This document shows positions 1 through 5,315 of a stretch of 9,577 nucleotides of DNA, one piece after another (position 1 is the first letter of the stretch; each line of letters starts with the position of its first letter). The DNA is from Gammaproteobacteria bacterium (GTDB lineage Bacteria; Pseudomonadota; Gammaproteobacteria; Chromatiales; Chromatiaceae). The notes under the pieces were generated by a model. The model did no database searches. It saw only the letters and a list, made by a program, of their open reading frames with translations, and had not been told where the DNA came from. Location: contig JAJRUY010000135.1 in the NCBI GenBank assembly GCA_024277555.1, forward strand, positions 1 to 9,577. The letters are read 5' to 3'. Position numbers and translations under genes: made by a program.

Positions 1-245
1 TCATTCTGCGTGATCGGAACCGTCAGTTCATATTCGACGAGAACCTTCCAAACGGCCAGGCCATTGTCCTCATTCTGAATGAACTCCTCAGGAATGATCC
101 CCTGGTCCAGCAGCCCCTCAAGATGAGAACAATATGACTCTCCATCCTCTTTGGAATCAAACGTCAGATAGATTGGCTTCGGCAACAAGCCTTTCCTCTT
201 GATGATAAATTCAAACTTGCTTCCACGCAGTCTACAGGTTGCCAT
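1..245 (-). CDS. Tyrosine recombinase / phage-type integrase, N-terminal part (gene cut by left window edge)
   Basis: Reading down from the ATG at 245, the frame stays open for 81 codons to the left edge, so only the N-terminus is visible. The protein begins MATCRLRGSKFEFIIKRKG and continues with KPIYLTFDSKEDGESYCSHLE, then a stretch rich in acidic and hydrophobic residues. This matches the N-terminal arm-binding region of tyrosine recombinases: a short basic start, a beta-rich part with an aromatic-Thr-Phe-(Asp/Glu) step, then a helix with paired acidic residues. The catalytic domain (R-K-H-R-Y) would lie outside the window, so the call rests on the N-terminus and on position. An AAGGA ribosome binding site at 255-259 lies nine bases before the ATG and supports this start. 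The gene begins 184 bases beyond the 3' end of tRNA-Cys and runs away from it, typical of an integrase at the end of a tRNA-integrated element. A DNA-binding protein of another family is the alternative. Confidence 0.68.
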   Translation of the reverse strand, partial: MATCRLRGSKFEFIIKRKGLLPKPIYLTFDSKEDGESYCSHLEGLLDQGIIPEEFIQNEDNGLAVWKVLVEYELTVPITQN

Positions 246-373
246 TTTTACATATCCTTTTATAACTCATGTAATCGGCAATATTAGAATATACCGGGTG
301 GTTTTGCCACCCCAGATAGGCATTTTTAAACGGTTTTATACTGTTTTAGGCGGGCTTTCCATGAATTGCAGGC
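246..373. other. AT-rich non-coding spacer between integrase start and tRNA terminator
   Basis: No credible coding sequence is seen. The stretch is much richer in A and T than the genes to its right, as is common near att sites of integrative elements. A small perfect hairpin, six base pairs (296-301 with 307-312) around TTTTG, lies about 50 bases upstream of the integrase start. It has no T-run after it on either strand, so it may be an operator or recombinase-accessory site rather than a terminator. I could not assign a convincing promoter for the integrase. Confidence 0.4.
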
Positions 374-400
374 AAAGAAAAAGGCGCTAAAAAGCGCCTT
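374..400 (-). terminator. Rho-independent terminator after tRNA-Cys
   Basis: Perfect eight-base stem AAGGCGCT (381-388) with AGCGCCTT (393-400), four-base loop. On the minus strand the stem runs directly into TTTCTTT (374-380), and the hairpin starts 29 bases after the CCA end of tRNA-Cys, so it is well placed to end the tRNA transcript. On the plus strand a run ATCTTTTT also follows the stem (401-408), so it could work in both directions and shield the integrase gene from the tRNA operon. Confidence 0.75.
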
Positions 401-428
401 ATCTTTTTGATTTTATTAGTATTTTATA

Positions 429-455
429 TGGAGGCTGAGCCCGGAATCGAACCGA
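429..455 (-). other. Candidate attachment site at the 3' end of tRNA-Cys
   Basis: Inferred from context: an integrase-like gene begins just downstream of the tRNA 3' end in the same direction. Elements of this kind usually recombine within the T-arm and acceptor 3' half of the tRNA, leaving the tRNA intact and a direct repeat of its 3' end at the far end of the element. The far end is outside the window, so no repeat can be shown and the exact core is unknown. Confidence 0.35.
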
Positions 456-502
456 GGTCCACGGCTTTGCAGGCCGCTGCATAACCACTCTGCCACTCAG
501 CC
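429..502 (-). tRNA. tRNA-Cys (anticodon GCA)
   Basis: A 74-base cloverleaf on the minus strand with the CCA end encoded (429-431). The acceptor stem is GGCTGAG pairing with CTCAGCC, followed by discriminator base T; the T loop is GGTTCGATTCC. The anticodon stem-loop holds GCA at 468-470, reading Cys codons. The body closely resembles E. coli tRNA-Cys. It follows tRNA-Gly in the same direction, the order found as glyW-cysT in E. coli. No tRNA-Leu follows it inside the window, unlike E. coli; see the integrase next door. Confidence 0.96.
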
Positions 503-530
503 ATTGAGTGTGACGGCTTCCATGCTGTCA

Positions 531-560
531 AAACGAAAAACCCCGCCGGGCCGCGGGGTT
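531..560 (-). terminator. Rho-independent terminator between tRNA-Gly and tRNA-Cys
   Basis: GC-rich stem AACCCCGC (539-546) with GCGGGGTT (553-560), a six-base loop, followed on the minus strand by TTTTTCGTTT. It starts 10 bases after the CCA end of tRNA-Gly. Its strength suggests most transcripts stop here, so tRNA-Cys is either made from read-through or has its own promoter in the short gap (503-530). A role as an RNA-processing hairpin between the tRNAs is also possible. Confidence 0.72.
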
Positions 561-570
561 ATCGAGATTC

Positions 571-646
571 TGGAGCGGGAAACGAGATTCGAACTCGCGA
601 CCCCAACCTTGGCAAGGTTGTGCTCTACCAGCTGAGCTATTCCCGC
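571..646 (-). tRNA. tRNA-Gly (anticodon GCC)
   Basis: A 76-base cloverleaf on the minus strand with encoded CCA (571-573). The acceptor stem is GCGGGAA with TTCCCGC, the D arm contains AGCTCAGCTGGTAGAG, the anticodon loop is TTGCCAA with GCC at 611-613, and the T loop is GAGTTCGAATCTC. The sequence is very close to E. coli glycine tRNA-GCC. It starts 37 bases after the pgsA stop codon, matching the pgsA-glyW order of enteric bacteria, so it may be co-transcribed with uvrC-pgsA. Confidence 0.97.
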
Positions 647-683
647 TTGGTGAGGCGGTATTCTACTGGCGCCGCCACAGTTG

Positions 684-1259
684 TCAAGCATCGGCATCAT
701 TTTTTCTATCCTCCGCAAGGCTTGGCCAGGCAGCGCGCAGATACACCATCATCGACCAGAGAGTCAGTACCACCGCCACATACAGCAACAGCTCACCAAT
801 GCGATAGATCGGCAGCCCAAACAAATCGTGGCGGTATATCAGCAGCGTGATAGCCCCCATCTGCGTGGCGGTCTTGAATTTGCCTACCCAGGATACCGCG
901 ACGGTGCAGCGGGAGCCCAGTTCGGCCATCCACTCCCGCAGGGCGGAAATGGTGATCTCGCGGCCAATGATGACCGCAGCGGAAACTGCCATCCAGGGGG
1001 AAGGATTGTCAGCCACCAGCAGCACCAGTGCGGTTGCCACCATGAGCTTGTCCGCCACCGGATCCAAAAAGGCTCCCAGAGGCGAAACCAGCCCCATGCG
1101 GCGCGCCAGATAACCATCCAGCCAGTCTGTGAATGCCGCAATCGTAAATATCAGCGCAGCCATCTGGTGATTCCAGGGAGCGGGCAGGTAAAACAGGGCG
1201 ACGAAAACCGGGATCATAATGATCCGGGAAAACGTTAACAAATTCGGTATGCTCCACAT
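684..1259 (-). CDS. pgsA: CDP-diacylglycerol-glycerol-3-phosphate 3-phosphatidyltransferase (PgsA)
   Basis: Makes phosphatidylglycerophosphate from CDP-diacylglycerol and glycerol 3-phosphate, the committed step to phosphatidylglycerol and cardiolipin, in the inner membrane. The 191-residue protein starts MWSIPNLLTFSRI, typical of PgsA. The full CDP-alcohol phosphotransferase signature D-x2-DG-x2-AR-x8-G-x3-D-x3-D is present: D45, D48, G49, A52, R53, G62, D66 and D70. Several hydrophobic segments (about residues 10-28, 33-44, 70-85 and 145-170) fit a polytopic membrane enzyme, and the length is normal. The ATG overlaps the uvrC stop as TAATG (1-base overlap), implying translational coupling. 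The gene sits between uvrC and tRNA-Gly as in E. coli, which separates it from other family members such as phosphatidylserine or cardiolipin synthases. Confidence 0.95.
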   Translation of the reverse strand: MWSIPNLLTFSRIIMIPVFVALFYLPAPWNHQMAALIFTIAAFTDWLDGYLARRMGLVSPLGAFLDPVADKLMVATALVLLVADNPSPWMAVSAAVIIGREITISALREWMAELGSRCTVAVSWVGKFKTATQMGAITLLIYRHDLFGLPIYRIGELLLYVAVVLTLWSMMVYLRAAWPSLAEDRKNDADA

Positions 1260-3082
1260 TATTCTTTTCCGTGAAATGCCTGATAAATTTTTTCTGCCAG
1301 CTTGTTACTTATACCGTTTACTGTGGCGATATCCTCCACTCCAGCACTGGACAGTCCTTGCAAGCCACCAAACTGTTTCAGCAACATCTGGCGCCGTTTC
1401 TGTCCGATTCCAGAAATATCTTCCAGAACAGAATGCGTGCGGGCTTTGTTGCGCCGCTGCCGGTGGCCGGTAATGGCAAACCTGTGCGCCTCGTCCCGAA
1501 TATGTTGAATCAGGTGCAGCGCCGGAGAATGGGCGCCAAGTATAAGTGGCTGCTGGCGTTGCAACAAGAAAAGTTGCTCCATTCCCGCACGCCGCTCGGC
1601 CCCCTTGGCTACAGCTACCAGTAAAACGCCATATACACCGATTTCGGCCAGTATTTCTGCAGCTGTGGACAGCTGCCCCTTGCCACCATCGATAAACAGG
1701 ATATCCGGCAGCCTGCCCTCACCGGAAAGAACGCGGCTATAGCGTCGCCGCAGCGCCTGGGCCATGGCGGCATAGTCATCCCCCGGCGTAATATCCTTGA
1801 TGTTGAAGCGCCGGTAGTCGCTCTTTAACGGTCCTTCCGCATTGAATACCACACAGGAAGCCACTGTTCTTTCTCCTGCCGTATGGCTGATGTCAAAACA
1901 CTCCATGCGCGTTGGCTGCTCATCCAGACCCAGCGCCTCCTGCAAAGCTTCCAGGCGCACCCGGGCATTGCTGTTGCCGGCAAGACGGCTGTGCAGGGCA
2001 ATCTCTGCATTATGCACAGCCATCTTCAGCCAGCGTGCTCGTTCACCCCGTAGCGCCTGGCGCAAATGCACCCTTTTACCCGCCTGCTGTCCCAAGGTTT
2101 CCTGCAGCAGCTCCTGATCCTCCATCGGGTGGCTGACGAGAATCTCTGCTGGCACCTGCTTCCCCAGATAATACTGCGCAATAAAAGCGGAAAGTATTTC
2201 CCCGGCCTGCCGTCCCTTGCTGCCATGGGGGAAAAACTGCTTGTTGCCCAAATTCCTTCCCTGGCGGATAAAGAACACCTGTACACAGGCCTGCTCTTCT
2301 CCTGTGACGCAGGCAACAATGTCCAGATCACCTTTTTCACCACTGACGTACTGACGTTCCTGCACCTTGCGTATGGCTTCGATCTGATCCCGGTAGCGTG
2401 CTGCCTGCTCGAATTCCAGGTCTGTAGAGGCCTGTTCCATGCGTTCAACAAGGCCGTTCACCACGTCATGGGCCTTGCCTTGCAGGAACAATACAATATC
2501 ATGCACATCCTGCATGTAGTCCTGCCGCCCGATCAAGCCCACACAAGGGCCGGAACAACGCTTGATCTGATGCTGCAAACAGGCACGGGAGCGATTGCTG
2601 TAGTAGCTGTTTTCACATTGGCGCACGGGAAACAGCTTCTGCAACAGATACAAAGTTTCCTTTACCGCTGCGCTGCTGGGGTATGGGCCAAAATAACGCC
2701 CCCCACCCTTGCGCGCACCACGATAAAAACTGATGCGGGGAAAATCGTCATCTGACAGATGGATATAGGGGTAGCTTTTGTCATCCCGCAACAAAATATT
2801 GTAGCGGGGCTTGAGTTCCTTGATCAGATTGTTTTCCAGCAGCAGCGCCTCCGCCTCGGTATGCGTCACCATGATTTCAATCGTATGAATCCGCGACACC
2901 ATGGTTTGAATGCGCAAATTGCCGGAGCGCTGAAAGTAACTGCTGACACGGCGCTTGAGATTTTTTGCCTTGCCCACGTACAGAACCTTGCCATCAATGT
3001 CGAGCATGCGGTACACGCCCGGACGGTGGGTCAGGGTCTTGAGAAATGTCGTGTAATCGAAGGAAGGATTCTTTTTTGCCAT
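1259..3082 (-). CDS. uvrC: Excinuclease ABC subunit C (UvrC)
   Basis: Makes both incisions around a DNA lesion in UvrABC nucleotide excision repair. The 607 residues equal the usual length. In order: a GIY-YIG nuclease domain for the 3' cut (GVY at 22-24, YVG at 35-37, metal-binding segment TEAEALLLE near 75-83); four cysteines (C156, C168, C176, C180) spaced as the [4Fe-4S] ligands of E. coli UvrC; a UVR domain that binds UvrB (about 205-240, with LEFEQAARYRDQI); the RNase H-like endonuclease for the 5' cut with its D-D-H triad (D397 in FDISH, D465 in IDGGKGQ, H533 in RDEAH); and a C-terminal double helix-hairpin-helix (about 553-604). All catalytic residues are present. The start matches the conserved N-terminus, although the ribosome binding site (GGAAT close to the ATG) is weak. 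It overlaps pgsA by one base. Confidence 0.98.
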   Translation of the reverse strand: MAKKNPSFDYTTFLKTLTHRPGVYRMLDIDGKVLYVGKAKNLKRRVSSYFQRSGNLRIQTMVSRIHTIEIMVTHTEAEALLLENNLIKELKPRYNILLRDDKSYPYIHLSDDDFPRISFYRGARKGGGRYFGPYPSSAAVKETLYLLQKLFPVRQCENSYYSNRSRACLQHQIKRCSGPCVGLIGRQDYMQDVHDIVLFLQGKAHDVVNGLVERMEQASTDLEFEQAARYRDQIEAIRKVQERQYVSGEKGDLDIVACVTGEEQACVQVFFIRQGRNLGNKQFFPHGSKGRQAGEILSAFIAQYYLGKQVPAEILVSHPMEDQELLQETLGQQAGKRVHLRQALRGERARWLKMAVHNAEIALHSRLAGNSNARVRLEALQEALGLDEQPTRMECFDISHTAGERTVASCVVFNAEGPLKSDYRRFNIKDITPGDDYAAMAQALRRRYSRVLSGEGRLPDILFIDGGKGQLSTAAEILAEIGVYGVLLVAVAKGAERRAGMEQLFLLQRQQPLILGAHSPALHLIQHIRDEAHRFAITGHRQRRNKARTHSVLEDISGIGQKRRQMLLKQFGGLQGLSSAGVEDIATVNGISNKLAEKIYQAFHGKE

Positions 3083-3182
3083 GATTCCAACACAGTGTAC
3101 AACACCAGGAGCTTGCCGCAGAACAGGCCTGGGCGTAAAGCACCGGCCAAAGAGCTTATCGGGCTGGTTTTGTTATCGTTCG

Positions 3183-3354
3183 TCCTAGCCCGGATTTCTC
3201 ACCGGATTGACGAGCCCTCGCTGGTTCTTTGAATCCACAAGGCATTTTACTCAGTCGGCAATACACCCTGGTATTGCGCTCCTTCGCAAAATCCCTTGTG
3301 AATCCAAAGCCCTGCGCGATCATCTCGCCACCCGGTGAGAAATCCGGGCTAGGA
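3183..3354. repeat. MITE-like element with perfect 23-bp terminal inverted repeats
   Basis: The arms 3183-3205 and 3332-3354 are perfect reverse complements over 23 bases, each containing TAGCCCGGATTTCTCACCGG or its complement. Inside them a second imperfect inverted repeat (3227-3248 with 3285-3306, about 19 of 22 pairing) and a central hairpin (GCAATAC with GTATTGC, around 3259-3278) continue the fold, so the whole 172 bases can form one long cruciform. It has no coding capacity. A TA lies at the outer edge of each arm (3186-3187 and 3350-3351), which would fit a TA target duplicated by an IS630/Tc1-like transposase, but that is inference. It sits in the gap upstream of uvrC and could affect its expression. 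Confidence 0.75.
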
Positions 3355-3383
3355 GTCTGTCGGATTTAGGGGGATCGAAGTAA

Positions 3384-3482
3384 AAAAGAGGGACAGCGAA
3401 GATGATTTTCCATGATTTTGAGGAGCATAGTGGGCGCTATGTGACGAAAAATCAGGGAAAATCAGACCGCTGTCCCGCTTTT
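3384..3482 (-). terminator. Long imperfect hairpin downstream of the uracil-DNA glycosylase gene, terminator-like
   Basis: GGGACAGCG (3390-3398) pairs perfectly with CGCTGTCCC (3468-3476), extended outward past one mismatch by AAAAG/CTTTT (3384-3388 with 3478-3482). Inner parts pair too: GATTTTCCATGATTTT around 3404-3419 with AAAATCAGGGAAAATC around 3448-3463, and CATAG with CTATG at the tip. Read on the minus strand, the stem is followed by TCTTTTTTAC, so it can end the gacA-glycosylase transcript. It is far longer than an ordinary terminator. Short degenerate inverted repeats flank it (3351-3363 and 3487-3501), so it may be a small repetitive element doing a terminator's job. Confidence 0.5.
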
Positions 3483-3491
3483 GCAGCCGAT

Positions 3492-4130
3492 TCAGCCTCC
3501 TAGTAACTGTCCGGCACGCTCGAACACTTGCCGGAACATCAATGGCGTCAGGCGCCTGGTCTGAGTATTGTAGCGGCTGCAATGATAGGAATCGAGCAGC
3601 AGCTTTCCCTCTTCCAGCTCATGTTCAGCTCCGTGGGCAAAAGGGAAATCCACCTGGCGCTTGCCCATGGCCGCTACCACGGCGCGATGGGCAATGCCTC
3701 CCAATGCCAGAACCACGCTTGCGGACGGCAATGACCGTAGTTCCCGCTGCAAAAAGGTATTGCACTCTCGTATTTCGCTGCCAAGAGGCTTGTTCTGGGG
3801 CGGAAGGCATTTTACCGCATTGGTGATACGGCAATTTATCAGTTGCAGGCCATCATCCACATGTGTCGATACTGGCGCTGTGGAGAACCCACAGGCAAAA
3901 AGCGTTTCGTACAACAGGATGCCCGCATGATCACCGGTAAAAGGACGGCCTGTGGCATTGGCACCATGCATGCCTGGCGCCAGACCTACGATCAGCAGGC
4001 GTGCAGCTGAATCGCCAAAAGGAGCAACCGGGCGGCAGTGATAGCCCTGGTGTTGCGCCTTTACCTCCAGCAGAAAACCCGCCAGGCGTGAACAGGCCTG
4101 GCAATCCGGGTCAAATTCAGCAACTTTCAT
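3492..4130 (-). CDS. Family 5 (UdgB-type) uracil-DNA glycosylase
   Basis: Removes uracil, and in this family also other deaminated bases, from DNA to start base-excision repair. In the 212-residue protein, motif 1 is GLAPGMHGANATGRPFTGD (49-67), the family 5 form (G-L-A-P-x2-H-G-A-N-x-T-G-R-P-F-T-G-D) without the catalytic Asp or Glu of families 1 and 4. The DNA-binding motif is SYHCSRYNTQTRRLT (181-195), matching the family 5 H-x-S-x2-N-T pattern. Four cysteines, C10, C13, C108 (in NAVKC) and C123, are placed as the iron-sulfur ligands of families 4 and 5. The ATG overlaps the regulator's stop as ATGA, so translation is probably coupled. Family 4 is the alternative, but motif 1 argues against it. 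The neighbour uvrC also repairs DNA, though the repeat region between them suggests separate transcripts. Confidence 0.9.
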   Translation of the reverse strand: MKVAEFDPDCQACSRLAGFLLEVKAQHQGYHCRPVAPFGDSAARLLIVGLAPGMHGANATGRPFTGDHAGILLYETLFACGFSTAPVSTHVDDGLQLINCRITNAVKCLPPQNKPLGSEIRECNTFLQRELRSLPSASVVLALGGIAHRAVVAAMGKRQVDFPFAHGAEHELEEGKLLLDSYHCSRYNTQTRRLTPLMFRQVFERAGQLLGG

Positions 4131-4771
4131 CCATTCAGCTCAATCAATCCATGGCTCAGGGCGAAATGCGTCAACTTTACATCGTTATGAATTTCAAGTT
4201 TTTCAAACAGGCGGGTGCGGTAGGTGCTGATGGTCTTCGGACTAAGAAACAGCGCATCGGAAATCTGCTGGGTAGTGCATCCTTTGGTAATCATCAACAT
4301 GACCTGCATTTCCCGGGGGGAGAGTTTGGCCAGAGGGGTTGATTTGCCCTTGTTTACCAGCGATGAAAGACTCAGGCGCCGAGCCACTTCGTTGCAGATG
4401 TAATGCTCTCCCCGCATCACCCTACGGATCGCCTGGGACAATTCTTCCGCCGGACAACCTTTGGTCAGGTAGCCTGACGCTCCTGCATCCAGGAGTTGAT
4501 CGGGAAAGGGTTGATCGTCCAGCGCCGTCAGGGCGATCACCTTGCTTTCAGAATCGATGCGAAGAATGCGGCGGGTCGCCTCTATGCCGCCAATACCTGG
4601 CATGTTCACATCCATCAGTATCACATCCGGCGGAGTCCGGCGCACAAACTCCACTGCGTCTTCTCCATTTCCCGCTTCCGACACCACTGTAATGCCTTCC
4701 TGGGCATCGAGAATGCTCTTCATTCCCGAGCGGAACAATGCGTGGTCATCTACCAGTAGAATCTGAATCAT
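4127..4771 (-). CDS. gacA: GacA/UvrY-type two-component response regulator (NarL/FixJ family)
   Basis: In Gammaproteobacteria this regulator is phosphorylated by GacS/BarA and switches on small RNAs that titrate CsrA/RsmA. The 214-residue protein has a receiver domain (about 1-120) with acidic pocket D8 and D9, phospho-acceptor D54 (MDVNMPG), T82 and K104, then a LuxR-type helix-turn-helix (about 148-207: LSPREMQVM, KGCTTQQIS, SPKTISTYR). Length and domains match GacA, and its place upstream of uvrC-pgsA-tRNA-Gly-tRNA-Cys is that of uvrY in E. coli, which supports orthology rather than another NarL-like regulator. A strong AAGGAG (4776-4781) precedes the ATG. The 3' end overlaps the glycosylase gene by four bases. 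Its promoter region is shared with the divergent peptide cassette. Confidence 0.9.
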   Translation of the reverse strand: MIQILLVDDHALFRSGMKSILDAQEGITVVSEAGNGEDAVEFVRRTPPDVILMDVNMPGIGGIEATRRILRIDSESKVIALTALDDQPFPDQLLDAGASGYLTKGCPAEELSQAIRRVMRGEHYICNEVARRLSLSSLVNKGKSTPLAKLSPREMQVMLMITKGCTTQQISDALFLSPKTISTYRTRLFEKLEIHNDVKLTHFALSHGLIELNG

Positions 4772-4818
4772 CTCTCTCCTTACACTTCATCAAGAGCAGC
4801 TTAAACAATATCTGACCT

Positions 4819-4848
4819 ATCCTACTCCATGGCAATACCCATTTCCAA
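4819..4848 (-). promoter_or_regulatory. Possible promoter for the gacA-glycosylase operon
   Basis: On the minus strand, TTGGAA (4843-4848) and TAGGAT (4819-4824) are 18 bases apart, each matching four of six bases of the sigma-70 boxes, and would start transcription about 40 bases before the gacA ATG. Such matches arise by chance. The rest of the 115-base divergent gap (4772-4886) shows no clear promoter for the rightward cassette and no obvious operator palindrome. Confidence 0.2.
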
Positions 4849-4886
4849 CCGCAAACATATCCAATACCTGTCTCACTGATGTAAAC

Positions 4887-5315
4887 TTGCAGCATCAAAG
4901 CAACTGTACTTTCCCTGTGGCTACCGATCAACACAACCCCGCCGACAAACTTCGCGCCTTTGCCGGAGAGACTTTCCACATCACCATCAAGGGAGACTGC
5001 ATGGTGCCTGCACTGAATGATGGTCAACAGGCGCCAGTGCGGCAATCGCATCTATACATACCTGGCGACATCATTGTCTTTGAAAGCAAATTTGGACAAA
5101 TACTTTCCCATCGCCTGCTCGGGTACTATTTTCGCCACGGCAAATTCCATTTTCTCACCCAGGCAGACAATGCACCAGACGTCGACGCGGGAATTTCCAG
5201 GCAACAGATCATCGGAAAGATCCAGCTGCCAGTTTCCTTCCACAGGCGTCTGTTCAGCCTCGGCCAGTTTTTGCGTTATACCAACAAATGGATGATGGCT
5301 CGTGCAGTTCGCTGA
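4887..5315 (+). CDS. S24/S26-like (signal peptidase-fold) protein with Cys at the catalytic Ser position
   Basis: The 142-residue frame resembles signal-peptidase-like proteins of RiPP clusters. Box B reads IKGDCMVPAL (34-43), where the family has GDSM and the Ser is the nucleophile; here it is C38. GDIIVFES follows at 60-67. Box D reads LSHRLLG (73-79), with His where bacterial signal peptidases have Lys, as in the Ser-His S26B (SipW/Sec11) type. Box E is TQADNAPDVD (91-100), similar to the family's KGD-N-x3-D, and IIGKI follows. No membrane segment or signal peptide is evident, so it is probably cytoplasmic. Its likely job is cutting the precursor's leader, but the Cys may change or abolish activity. 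The start is uncertain: TTG 4887 opens the frame, GTG 4917 is an alternative, and neither has a good ribosome binding site. The ATG at 5000, preceded by AGGGAG, would remove most of box B. Confidence 0.7.
   Translation: MQHQSNCTFPVATDQHNPADKLRAFAGETFHITIKGDCMVPALNDGQQAPVRQSHLYIPGDIIVFESKFGQILSHRLLGYYFRHGKFHFLTQADNAPDVDAGISRQQIIGKIQLPVSFHRRLFSLGQFLRYTNKWMMARAVR

Noticed and set aside
199..390. Open frame of 63 codons on the plus strand
   Set aside because: It runs antisense over the integrase start and through the tRNA terminator, has no ribosome binding site and resembles no protein.
681..1238. 185-codon plus-strand frame opposite pgsA
   Set aside because: Antisense shadow: low-complexity His, Gln and Arg-rich product, while the minus strand carries the full PgsA signature.
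2066..2755. 229-codon plus-strand frame opposite uvrC
   Set aside because: It lies wholly within a full-length UvrC whose motifs are intact, and no recognisable domain is seen in it.
3183..3482. CRISPR array in the repeat-rich gap
   Set aside because: The repeats are inverted, occur once per arm and are not regularly spaced direct repeats.
3349..3582. 77-codon minus-strand frame through the hairpin repeat
   Set aside because: Its N-terminal part is an out-of-frame reading of the glycosylase 3' end and the rest is the hairpin element.
4746..5051. 101-codon minus-strand frame spanning the gacA-cassette gap
   Set aside because: It overlaps both the gacA start and the first cassette gene, and shows no family resemblance.
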